Shown here: positions 43,254-50,326 of the stretch, piece by piece
How positions within the stretch are numbered: position 1 is the stretch's first letter
Layout of the letters: each line of letters opens with the position of its first letter
Origin: Rhodococcus maanshanensis NBRC 100610
GTDB lineage: Bacteria > Actinomycetota > Actinomycetes > Mycobacteriales > Mycobacteriaceae
DNA: 64,000 bases
Assembly (NCBI RefSeq): GCF_001894865.1
Contig: NZ_BCXA01000012.1
Coordinates: 124,001-188,000, forward strand
Direction of reading: 5' to 3'
Translations under genes and position numbers: made by a program
Notes under the pieces: generated by a model
Seen by the model: the letters and a program-made list of their open reading frames with translations, nothing else
The model's database searches: none
What the model was told of the DNA's origin: nothing

Positions 43254-44687
43254 ATGGAAAACGTCGATGTGGTCGTGGTGGGCGGTGGCCCGACCGGTCT
43301 GACCATCGCGGGCGATCTGTCCCGCGCCGGCCGCGAGGTCGCCGTTCTGGAGCGCTGGCCGCAGATCAATCCGTCCAGCCGGGCCTTCGCGACGATGGCC
43401 CGCACGCTCGAGGTGCTCGACAGCCGCGACCTGGCGGACGGTCTGCTCGCCATGGGCACCACGATTGCCGAGGTGCACCTGTTCGGCGGCGCGACACTCG
43501 ACCTGACGCGGCTGCCGTCGCGATACCGGTATGCCCTGATCACTCCGCAGACCAACGTGGACGGTGCGCTCCTGCGGTACGCCAGTGAGCAGGGTGCCAC
43601 CATCCACCGGGGTACCGAAGTCGTTGGTCTGGAGCAGGACTCCGATGGTGTCACCGTCACCACCCAACCCAAGGGCGGCGGCGCCACCCGAGCCTGGCGG
43701 GCCCGCTACGTCGTCGGCGCCGACGGCGCCCACAGCACGGTCCGCGAGTTGCTCGGTGTCCCGTTCCCCGGCAAGACGGTCCTCGAGTCCGTCGTCCTCG
43801 CGGATGTCCGTCTCACGAACGGCCCAGCGGGCCGCGGGCCCCTTCTCGGCAGCACCGCCGACGAATTCGCGTTCCTGGTGCCGTACGGCGACGACGGCTG
43901 GTATCGGTCCGTGACGTGGGACCGCGACCATCGCCTCCCGGACAGCGTCGGGGTGGAGCCCGGCGAGGTCGAGGAGGTCCTCGACCGGACTCTCGGCCGT
44001 GCGGTCGGGCTCGGCGAGATCAGCTGGCGGTCTCGGTTCCACTGTGACGAGCGGCAGGTCGAGAACTATCGACACGGACGCGTGTTCCTCGCAGGCGACG
44101 CCGCCCACGTCCATTCGCCGATGGGCGGCCAGGGCATGAACACCGGCATCCAGGACGGCGCCAACCTGGCCTGGAAGCTCGACCTCGCGCTCGGTGGCGC
44201 CGACGACGCGATCCTCGGCACCTACCAGGCCGAGCGACACCCGATCGGCCGCCTCGTGCTGTTCCAGAGCGGCGCATTGATGCGGGCCGTGACCCTGAAG
44301 CCGGTCCTGGCGCGGTGGGCCCGCGACTTCCTTGCGCCGAAGATCCTTGCGATCCGGCCGATCTCGAACCCGATCGCAGGCGCCTTCTCCGGCGTCACCC
44401 TGCGCTATCGCCACGGTCGCGGGCAGCACTCCCTCGTCGGCACCCGCGCCACCGAGGTGCCGCTACGGCGGGGGCGACTGACCGAGGTACAACGCTCCCC
44501 GGGATTCGTGCTCGTCCGTCGGCGCGGCGCGGCCCGCCGCGACACCGACGTTCTCCAAGTCGAACGAACCGACGCCGGCCCCGATCTGCTGGTGCGTCCC
44601 GACGGATACATCGCCTGGGTCGGGACCACGGCAGGCGACGACGGGTGGCGCACGGCGCTGCGTTCGTGGACGGGTGTAGCGGCATAG
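43254..44687 (+). CDS. FAD-dependent aromatic monooxygenase (group A, Rox-like)
   Basis: A 477-residue PHBH-fold flavoprotein hydroxylase. The dinucleotide site is VDVVVVGGGPTGLTIAGDLSRAG. The DG motif is RYVVGADGAHSTVRELLG (about 155), and the second FAD motif is RVFLAGDAAHVHSPMGGQGMNTGIQDGANLAWKL (about 285). A C-terminal thioredoxin-like domain lies at about 385-477. It resembles polyketide and rifampicin monooxygenases such as Rox and phenol hydroxylases; it uses NAD(P)H and O2. The substrate is unknown, but TetR control suggests induction by a toxic aromatic. Soluble. Confidence 0.9.
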   Translation: MENVDVVVVGGGPTGLTIAGDLSRAGREVAVLERWPQINPSSRAFATMARTLEVLDSRDLADGLLAMGTTIAEVHLFGGATLDLTRLPSRYRYALITPQTNVDGALLRYASEQGATIHRGTEVVGLEQDSDGVTVTTQPKGGGATRAWRARYVVGADGAHSTVRELLGVPFPGKTVLESVVLADVRLTNGPAGRGPLLGSTADEFAFLVPYGDDGWYRSVTWDRDHRLPDSVGVEPGEVEEVLDRTLGRAVGLGEISWRSRFHCDERQVENYRHGRVFLAGDAAHVHSPMGGQGMNTGIQDGANLAWKLDLALGGADDAILGTYQAERHPIGRLVLFQSGALMRAVTLKPVLARWARDFLAPKILAIRPISNPIAGAFSGVTLRYRHGRGQHSLVGTRATEVPLRRGRLTEVQRSPGFVLVRRRGAARRDTDVLQVERTDAGPDLLVRPDGYIAWVGTTAGDDGWRTALRSWTGVAA

Positions 44688-44703
44688 CTCGTGTCAGGAG
44701 TGG

Positions 44704-45528
44704 TCATCCACGCCCGGGCGTCTGGGGCGAGAGCTCCACCGGATCACCGCCAACGGTGGCCCCGCGTCGCGCGAGTGCGATGGCGAAGGCCGCGGTGCCG
44801 ACCAGCACGAACAGGCCGGTGTCCCCGGCGAGGTACTCGTTGACGACGACGGGACGGTCGGTGGTGATCGCGTAGGTGGCGAGAACGGCGAACGAGGCGT
44901 TGTGCGCGAAGTGCGCGAGGACGGCCGGCCACACACTGCCGGAGCGAATGCGCAGGTACCCGAACAGGAATGAGAACGCGACCACGGTGCTGCCGAACAG
45001 GATCAGCACGAGGGCGCGTTGTCCTTCGGCGTGGTAGTTGGGCGTCAGCAGGATGTACGGCAGGTGCCAGCAGATCCACACGACGCCGACCACGAACATG
45101 GCCCACCGCTCGCCGAGGAACTCCAGACGCGGCTGCAGGTATCCCCGCCAGCCGATCTCCTCGGCGAACGCGAGGATCGGCCCGGTGATGCAGAGGAGGA
45201 GCGAGGACCGCAGCCAGTCACCCGAAGGGGCGGTGAGACTTCCGGCGCCCGCCAGCACGACGCCGACGATCGCGAGTGCCGACACCCCCGCGGTCGCCAG
45301 GAGCGTGTAGGGCCAGTACCGCAGGCCGAGGCGGGTCATGCCCAGCGGGCGCCACCCGGCGCGACGGTAGCCCTCGCGGGTGACGACCAGCATCATGACC
45401 AGCACCGTCAGCAGTGGCGAGACCGCGAGCAGCAGACCCTCGGCGATGTTCGCGGTGCCGAGCGCGACCGCCAGGACGAGGGCGATGTAGACGATCGACG
45501 CGGTGCGATCGGGCAGGCGGGGGAACAC
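44704..45528 (-). CDS. CPBP-family intramembrane glutamic protease
   Basis: 274 residues from GTG 45528, which is preceded by AAAGGAG. Without that site a 21-residue longer start is possible. Eight hydrophobic spans are visible. The Abi/CAAX protease motifs are AEEIGWRGYLQPRL (motif 1), WICWHLPYILL (motif 2) and VLAHFAHNASF (motif 3). Members cleave prenylated or other membrane substrates, or act in bacteriocin self-immunity; the substrate is unknown. Convergent with the monooxygenase by a 16-base gap. Confidence 0.88.
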   Translation of the reverse strand: MFPRLPDRTASIVYIALVLAVALGTANIAEGLLLAVSPLLTVLVMMLVVTREGYRRAGWRPLGMTRLGLRYWPYTLLATAGVSALAIVGVVLAGAGSLTAPSGDWLRSSLLLCITGPILAFAEEIGWRGYLQPRLEFLGERWAMFVVGVVWICWHLPYILLTPNYHAEGQRALVLILFGSTVVAFSFLFGYLRIRSGSVWPAVLAHFAHNASFAVLATYAITTDRPVVVNEYLAGDTGLFVLVGTAAFAIALARRGATVGGDPVELSPQTPGRG

Positions 45529-45639
45529 GCGGGGAGCTCCTTTCGAGGGACCAACCCGCCCAGCCTCACGCAGGCACCATGCCAGGAGCATCCACCCCGC
45601 AGCTGATCTCGTTCCGGCCGATCTCCTACCGTGGGACTA

Positions 45640-46254
45640 CTACGGTCGATCATCGTCCGGGGCAGTCGAACTCGTGATGACGACGATGTGGGCGGCCCGC
45701 CGCGTCCGGTCCGCCCCGAACAGCGCCGCCTCCTGCCGGGCCCAGCGGGCCCAGTGCGGCCGGAACATGTCGCCGTCGCGCAGCAGCGCGCGCCGCATCC
45801 GTTCGCCCGGGTCGGCGTCGACCCACACCCGCACGGCGTAGTACCCGCGGGCCCGCCCGCTGGTCGCGCCCGCGCCCTCGACGATCAGGTATCGGTGGCG
45901 GCGGACCGCGCGCCACTCCGCGTATCCGCCCAGATGCCAGTCGTAGCGCCGATAGCGCGGGACCCGGCCGTGCTCGGCGGGGGAGAGGACCCACCGGACG
46001 AGCCGGGGAACGGCCGCGGCGAGGCCGTCCCAGCCCGGGTACAGGTCGTCCATCCGGACGACCGGCGCGTCGTCCAGTGCCGCGGCGACCCGCTCGGCCA
46101 AGGTGGACTTCCCGCCGCCCGCGGGACCGTCGATGCCGACCAGGGTCGGGCCGCGCCGCCGACGCCGCCTGCGATGGGCGGCTCGCGCCTGCGCCGCGAT
46201 CCGGGTGACACCGCCGACCGGCGGCGGGATGGTCGGATCGTCATCGGTGGCCAT
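45640..46254 (-). CDS. P-loop uridine-kinase-like protein
   Basis: A 204-residue P-loop NTPase. Walker A GIDGPAGGGKSTLAERVA lies near residue 40 and is followed by VVRMDDLYPGWDGL, the nucleoside-binding D-D-x-Y motif of uridine-kinase-like proteins. RRYDWHLGGYAEWR and LIVEGAGA follow. The last 30 residues lack an obvious catalytic motif. The substrate is unknown. An Arg-rich run (AHRRRRRRRGPTL) precedes the P-loop. It is the last gene of a TetR-HD-kinase transcript. ATG 46263 would add three residues. Confidence 0.78.
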   Translation of the reverse strand: MATDDDPTIPPPVGGVTRIAAQARAAHRRRRRRRGPTLVGIDGPAGGGKSTLAERVAAALDDAPVVRMDDLYPGWDGLAAAVPRLVRWVLSPAEHGRVPRYRRYDWHLGGYAEWRAVRRHRYLIVEGAGATSGRARGYYAVRVWVDADPGERMRRALLRDGDMFRPHWARWARQEAALFGADRTRRAAHIVVITSSTAPDDDRP

Positions 46255-46281
46255 GGACAGCACGCTATGCCGTCGGTGCGG

Positions 46282-47001
46282 TCAGTGATCTCCGAGCCGG
46301 TCGAGGGGGTTGAGGCGCAGCGGGATCCGCATCCCGCCGCGCCACAGCACCGCCATCGTCGAACGTGGCCTGACCCGGCTCTCGTGCCGGGCGAGCGCGC
46401 CGAACTCCGCGCCGAGCCCGTCGCGGGGGAGTGCCGCGATGACGGTGCGCAGAACCTCCGGCGGCAGGTCCCGAACCCGATACCCGGCGACGTCGAGGTG
46501 GGCGGCGTCGTGCAGCAGGGCGGCCTCGGGGCCGTGCCCGGTTGGCGTGCGCGGGTCCATGTGGCGCACGATCGCGGTGGCCACCGTCTCCGCCGATGCG
46601 GGGGCGCCGCGGGCAGCCACGAACCGCCTGGCCTCCTCGGCCCCCAGCAGTGCGAAGCAGCCGACATGCGCATCGGCGGGGGCGCCGAGCGCCGTGTCGT
46701 GCAGGACGCACGCGACGAACAGTGCCTCGGGGTCGGGTTCGAGCCCGTCCACCGCGCGAAATCGCATGGCCCACTGCCAGCACCGCAGGCTGTGCGCGAG
46801 GATGGCCGGGCTGAGCACCTCGCGGGCGTGCTCGAGGGCCTCCCTGGCCAGGGCGGAATCCGGCGGATCGAACAGCGGCGGTGCCGCCGGGCCGGACTTC
46901 GCCACGCCCGCCAATTGGCTTGGCAGCGCACGGGTCTGGATGGCCGCCGCCTGCAACACGACCCGGAGCCGATCGGCCCGGCCCAGTTCACCTCTGAGCA
47001 T
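46282..47001 (-). CDS. HD-domain phosphohydrolase-like protein
   Basis: A 239-residue HD-fold protein. The metal ligands fit H..HD..H..D: the first His in AHSLRCWQWAMRF, the HD pair in VACVLHDTALGA (about 100), then the GCFALLGAEEARRF and VRHMDPRTPTGHGPEAALLHDAAHLDVAG helices. These match HD proteins near YfbR- or cyanamide-hydratase-like types. The substrate is unknown. It overlaps the TetR gene end by 14 bases and precedes the P-loop kinase-like gene by 27 bases, so the three are probably co-transcribed. Confidence 0.82.
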   Translation of the reverse strand: MLRGELGRADRLRVVLQAAAIQTRALPSQLAGVAKSGPAAPPLFDPPDSALAREALEHAREVLSPAILAHSLRCWQWAMRFRAVDGLEPDPEALFVACVLHDTALGAPADAHVGCFALLGAEEARRFVAARGAPASAETVATAIVRHMDPRTPTGHGPEAALLHDAAHLDVAGYRVRDLPPEVLRTVIAALPRDGLGAEFGALARHESRVRPRSTMAVLWRGGMRIPLRLNPLDRLGDH

Positions 47002-47602
47002 GTGCTGACTCCTTCAATCTGCGGTCGCCGTCCGCCCGCGCCATCTCGATGAGCGAATCCGCGCTGCCGCGGGTGACCGTGCGGCGATGCTCGAGGCTGA
47101 GCACGCCGTTGACGGTCGCCCAGGCCAGCAGCACGATCTCCTCGGTGCCAGGGACGGCGGGGCCGATCGCCGCCACCAGCTCGCGGGTGATCCCGATCAG
47201 CGTCGCGTCGATGCGCGCTCGGGCCTGTGCCACGACCTCGGAATCCCGGTCGTCGACGTCCGTCAGACCGAGGATCCGGAAGGCCAGCGGTCGGGAGCGG
47301 TGGAACGACACGTACGCATCGAAGGCCACCAGGAGACGGTCCTCGGCGGTGGTGCCGGTCAGCGCCTCTCGCATGCCCTGCGCGTGCTCGGTCGCCGTGC
47401 GGCAGGCGAGCGCGGCGTACACGTCGGCCTTGCCGCCGGGGAAGTTCGCGTAGATGGAGCTGAGTGCGACATCGGCCTGGTTCGCCAGGGCGTCGACGCT
47501 CGTCGCACGGTAGCCGTCCCGGGTGAACAGCAGATCAGCGGCGTCGAGGACCGCCGTGTGCGTGCGGCGGCGCCTGCGGTCCGCGGGCGGGTCTAGGCTC
47601 AT
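46988..47602 (-). CDS. TetR-family regulator
   Basis: 204 residues with an N-terminal HTH (RTHTAVLDAADLLFTRDGYRATSVDALANQADVALSSIYANFPGGKADVYAALA). The ligand domain is of the common actinobacterial type. It is divergent from the frameshifted thioesterase. The 59-bp gap contains two direct CGTAGT copies (47616 and 47634 area) that could be half-sites, but no clean palindrome. It overlaps the HD gene on its own strand. Confidence 0.87.
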   Translation of the reverse strand: MSLDPPADRRRRRTHTAVLDAADLLFTRDGYRATSVDALANQADVALSSIYANFPGGKADVYAALACRTATEHAQGMREALTGTTAEDRLLVAFDAYVSFHRSRPLAFRILGLTDVDDRDSEVVAQARARIDATLIGITRELVAAIGPAVPGTEEIVLLAWATVNGVLSLEHRRTVTRGSADSLIEMARADGDRRLKESAHAQR

Positions 47603-47661
47603 GACAGAAACCGTAGTACAGTTCCGAAAACGTAGTCAAACTCTGATTTAGGGGTGAGGTC

Positions 47662-48095
47662 ATGTCCGAGGCAACAATCCAGGCACCCACCACGGGGTCG
47701 GAGGCGATGCGGCTGTTCCTCCCGCACTCGCCCTTCGTGCAGCACCTCGGTATCGAGCTCGTCGACATCGGCGACGATCACGCACGCCTGCGCATGCCCT
47801 TCCGCGACAACCTGGTCACCGTCGGCGAGATGGTCCACGGCGGCGCGCTCGCCGCGTGCATCGACATCGGCATCATGGCAGCGGCGTGGGCAGGACCGAG
47901 GGTCCCCGAAAAGCTGCGGGGCGTCACGGTTTCCATGTCCGTCGAGTTCCTCGAGCCTGCGTTCGCGGAGGACGTCGACATCATCGGAACGCGCGTACGG
48001 AGGGCCGTCGCCTGAGCAGCTGCACCGTGGACATCGTGACCACCGGCGGGGGCACGCTGGTGGCCAAGGGCATGGGCACGTATCAGGTCGGCTGA
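47662..48095 (+). pseudogene. Hotdog thioesterase (PaaI-like), frameshifted near 48000
   Basis: The first frame (47662-48015) codes MSEATIQAPTTGSEAMRLFLPHSPFVQHLGIELVDIGDDHARLRMP... through HGGALAACIDIGIM and EFLEPAFAEDVDIIGTRVRR, then stops with VA. The missing end of the hotdog fold, GRRLSSCTVDIVTTGGGTLVAKGMGTYQVG, is present in the next frame and ends at 48095. Joining them needs one base inserted within ACGGAGGG at about 47998-48003. The full length would be about 143 residues, normal for the family. It may be a recent pseudogene or an assembly error; the truncated product lacks the last strands. Divergent from the TetR gene. Confidence 0.75.
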
Positions 48096-48111
48096 TCGGC
48101 CTGCGGGGGAC

Positions 48112-48438
48112 TCACTCGCGCTCGAAGCGCTCCCGCACCGCCTTCATCTTCGCCCGGAGTTCCACCTCGTCGATGACACCCAGGTCGATCAGCGCGTGCG
48201 CGGTGACCACGGCCGAGCGGGCGCGGACCGGGAAGTCGAGGTAGATGGTCTCGCCGAGTTCGTCCTCGGCCTCGCGGCGCTCCAGGTTGTCCAACGCCCC
48301 CCGCCAGGACAGGCACTCGCACGTGGCCTGCATACTCGACTCCCACGGCGCCGGCTTCCCGTCCAGCTCGGCCAGGCTCGACTCGCGCCGCGATCCTGGC
48401 TCGAGCGTCTCGAACAGCACCCGGTATCCCTCGCTCAT
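48112..48438 (-). CDS. P15K-like thiocyanate hydrolase/nitrile hydratase accessory protein
   Basis: 108 residues, homologous to the N-terminal domain of nitrile hydratase beta and to the beta-like subunit encoded at 49411. The shared block is TCECLSWRGALDNLERREAEDELGE, against TCECLGWRGVWNSEERRRAENDLGA there. Its place after the gamma gene matches the P15K maturation factor of the Thiobacillus thioparus thiocyanate hydrolase cluster. That factor helps load cobalt and oxidise the active-site cysteines. The ATG overlaps the gamma stop (TGATG). Last gene of the operon; cytosolic. Confidence 0.72.
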   Translation of the reverse strand: MSEGYRVLFETLEPGSRRESSLAELDGKPAPWESSMQATCECLSWRGALDNLERREAEDELGETIYLDFPVRARSAVVTAHALIDLGVIDEVELRAKMKAVRERFERE

Positions 48439-49121
48439 CACGCACCCACCTTCGACGGGGCATCGGAGGCGGTCCAGTCGACCTGGGGCAGCGCGACCCC
48501 GATCATGGTGTCGCGGGTGACGATGGCGGCGAGCTGTTCCTCGGTCCAGCCCTCGGTGCCCTCGGGCCGCATCGGCATCACCATGAACCGCGACTTCTGG
48601 TTGGAGTCGTGCACCCGCACCTCGACCTCGGGCGGCATGTGTAACCCGAACTCCGCGAGCACCTCTCGCGGCCAGCGGACCAGGCGCCTGCGGTAGTTGG
48701 GGGTGCGGTACCAGTCCGGCGACATGCCGAGCACCGGCCGCGGGTAGCAGGAACACAGGGTGCAGACGATCACGTTGTGCACCGTCGGGGTGTTCTCCAG
48801 GACGTAGAAGTACGTGTAGTCGCTCGGGGTTCCCGACCCGGTCGGATCCCGCCAGTCGATACCGACCTCCTTGCAGGTCTCGGTGCCGTCGGCGAGCAGT
48901 CGCGCCTTGAACTCGGGGTCCGTCCACGCCTTGGCCACCAGCCGCGATCCGCCTGCGGGGCCGACGGACTCGGCCCACTCCGAGAAGCGGCGGTGATCCT
49001 CCGCCGAGAACAGGCCTTTCTCGATGGCCAGTTCCCGGACGGCCGTCTCGAGGACCTCGAACTCGCTGATCTCACCGGATTCCTGGATCGGTGCGTGGTG
49101 ATCGTCGTGTGTCTGGCTCAC
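48438..49121 (-). CDS. scnC: Thiocyanate hydrolase gamma (nitrile hydratase alpha-like) catalytic subunit
   Basis: 227 residues from GTG 49121 (GAGGAGGAG upstream, overlapping the previous stop). It carries the metal claw VCTLCSC (Cys120, 123, 125), the form seen in cobalt enzymes; Fe types have CSLCSC. This is followed by YPRPVLGMSPDWYRTPNYRRRLVRWPREVLAEFG, with Arg where nitrile hydratases usually have Trp (YPWP). In the family the two flanking cysteines are oxidised to sulfinic and sulfenic acids and bind low-spin Co(III). The predicted reaction is thiocyanate plus water to carbonyl sulfide plus ammonia. A three-component nitrile hydratase such as ToyJKL is the main alternative. Confidence 0.8.
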   Translation of the reverse strand: MSQTHDDHHAPIQESGEISEFEVLETAVRELAIEKGLFSAEDHRRFSEWAESVGPAGGSRLVAKAWTDPEFKARLLADGTETCKEVGIDWRDPTGSGTPSDYTYFYVLENTPTVHNVIVCTLCSCYPRPVLGMSPDWYRTPNYRRRLVRWPREVLAEFGLHMPPEVEVRVHDSNQKSRFMVMPMRPEGTEGWTEEQLAAIVTRDTMIGVALPQVDWTASDAPSKVGA

Positions 49122-49414
49122 TTCGGCTCCTCCTCGGCGGGTTCCAGCCACCGCTCCGAGCACTCGGTCTCGAGGGTGTCGGCGTCAAATCCGGTGTATT
49201 TGGGCCAGAGGTCGCGCTGCAGGAACCGCACGACGTAGAAGGGTTCCTTGCGACCGTCCTCGCGTCCCCACGCCTCGTCCTCGGGGATCACCCACTCCGG
49301 GCGGTGTTCGACCACGACGCCGGTCCGGCCGCGGGTGTACGCCTGGGTCCTGGTGTGGAACATCGAGGTCGCGTCCCTGACGGTCACCCGGTCCCCGATC
49401 TGGAACTTCGTCAT
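49118..49414 (-). CDS. scnA: Thiocyanate hydrolase alpha (nitrile hydratase beta C-terminal-like) subunit
   Basis: A 98-residue SH3-like barrel. FQIGDRVTVRD, RTQAYTRGRTGVVVEHRPEWVIPE, KEPFYVVRFLQRDLW and DTLETECSERWLEP match the C-terminal domain of nitrile hydratase beta. As a stand-alone protein it corresponds to SCNase alpha, although shorter than the T. thioparus subunit. It overlaps both neighbours (four bases each), so the three structural genes are translationally coupled for balanced heterotrimer assembly. Confidence 0.78.
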   Translation of the reverse strand: MTKFQIGDRVTVRDATSMFHTRTQAYTRGRTGVVVEHRPEWVIPEDEAWGREDGRKEPFYVVRFLQRDLWPKYTGFDADTLETECSERWLEPAEEEPK

Positions 49415-49836
49415 GACGCCGCCCCCGTCCGTGCCCGCACCTCGTCCAGCTTGGCCGACAGTTCGTCCGGTGTGATCAGGCCCTTGTTGATCAGGGTCTT
49501 CGCGGCGACGGTGGCCCATCGGGCGTAGTAGGGGAGTCCGAAGTAGAGCGTCGCGCCGAGATCGTTCTCGGCCCGGCGTCGCTCCTCGGAATTCCACACG
49601 CCGCGCCAGCCCAGGCATTCACAGGTGACGTAGGTGCGCATCTCCCATGGCTCTTCGTCCTTCTCCTTGTACTCGATCGGCAGGTCGGGTTGGCCGCCGA
49701 CGTCGTGGAGGACGTGCCGCAGTGCGGCGAACATCTCGTTGGAGATCTCGTAGGGCGAGTCCAACGGATTGCGGTAGACCGGTGCGATATCTGCGACGCG
49801 GGTCTGAAGCGCGTCGAAACTGTTCGGTGAACTCAT
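49411..49836 (-). CDS. scnB: Thiocyanate hydrolase beta (nitrile hydratase beta N-terminal-like) subunit
   Basis: 141 residues, all helical, corresponding to the N-terminal domain of nitrile hydratase beta. YEISNEMFAALRHVLHDVGG is followed by a shared TCECLGWRGVWNSEERRRAENDLGATLYFGLPYYARWATVAAKTLINKGLIT. It is encoded first in the order beta-alpha-gamma-P15K known from T. thioparus scn. Splitting of the beta chain into two genes is what separates SCNase-like from normal nitrile hydratase clusters. It starts 90 bases after cbtB. Confidence 0.78.
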   Translation of the reverse strand: MSSPNSFDALQTRVADIAPVYRNPLDSPYEISNEMFAALRHVLHDVGGQPDLPIEYKEKDEEPWEMRTYVTCECLGWRGVWNSEERRRAENDLGATLYFGLPYYARWATVAAKTLINKGLITPDELSAKLDEVRARTGAAS

Positions 49837-49895
49837 CGAGATCTCCGTCGTTCGTCGAGCCTCGGCCGGTCCGTCAGGAACGGGGGCCGTGTTGT

Positions 49896-49926
49896 CCGAA
49901 CCGGTGGCTCATGCTCGCCGGTTCGG
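49896..49926 (-). promoter_or_regulatory. Hairpin between cbtB and scnB
   Basis: CCGAACCGG (49896-49904) and CCGGTTCGG (49918-49926) form a perfect nine-bp stem ending on the base before the cbtB stop codon. No U-tract follows. It could protect the upstream message or partly terminate, setting cbtB and scn levels apart. Confidence 0.5.
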
Positions 49927-50121
49927 TTAATGGCAGGGCAGGCCGAGCAGGTGCCTACCGTCGTGCATCAGTTCGTGCATGTACATGCCGGAGCGGGAGA
50001 TCGCCCCCTGGTCGAATCCGACCAGGTAGAGCGTGAGCAACGCGAACAGGATCACGCCGATGGCGAGGACGATCGCGCCCATCGATTCCACTGTCCCGCT
50101 TGGCGAATGGACTACTGCCAT
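49927..50121 (-). CDS. cbtB: CbtB cobalt-transporter subunit (copy 1)
   Basis: 64 residues with one membrane span (about 14-36). It ends in the family's metal motif MYMHELMHDGRHLLGLPCH, four His and one Cys. AGGAGGAACC precedes the ATG. CbtB normally pairs with the polytopic CbtA, but here it stands directly upstream of the cobalt enzyme operon with no cbtA beside it; a cbtA lies 4 kb away. The copy at 54649 is nearly identical in its C-terminal half. The leader has a degenerate cobalamin-riboswitch look. Confidence 0.85.
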   Translation of the reverse strand: MAVVHSPSGTVESMGAIVLAIGVILFALLTLYLVGFDQGAISRSGMYMHELMHDGRHLLGLPCH

Positions 50122-50181
50122 GGTTCCTCCTGGTAACGGGACGTCCCGTGGTTCCAACGAAGGTCGGCGTGTTCTCGCGGT

Positions 50182-50290
50182 CGGGGAGCTGATCCCCGAT
50201 CACAGTGTCGCGGCCCTCTGAGGCTACACCGCCTGCCGTGGCGATCTCGGGTTTCTTCCGGAATGACGACCGCGCCACGGCCCCGCAATT
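50182..50290 (-). promoter_or_regulatory. Degenerate cobalamin riboswitch upstream of cbtB copy 1
   Basis: On the minus strand a B12-box-like CGCGACACTGTGATC (box GCCACTG with one change) is followed at once by the hairpin CGGGGA/TCCCCG (50182-50198). This is the same order as in the canonical riboswitch at 54904. Upstream lie GCCGTGGCG/CGCCACGGC arms that could form a peripheral stem. The GGTGxxAxTCC core is not convincing, so it may have lost or changed ligand binding. Confidence 0.5.
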
Positions 50291-50326
50291 CGCACCGGTG
50301 AGCCGTAGATGGTGTGAACTGGGTGC

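Noticed and set aside
47662-48095. Programmed frameshifting in the thioesterase
   Set aside because: No slippery heptamer or downstream pseudoknot is evident at ACGGAGGG, so a mutation or sequence error is more likely.
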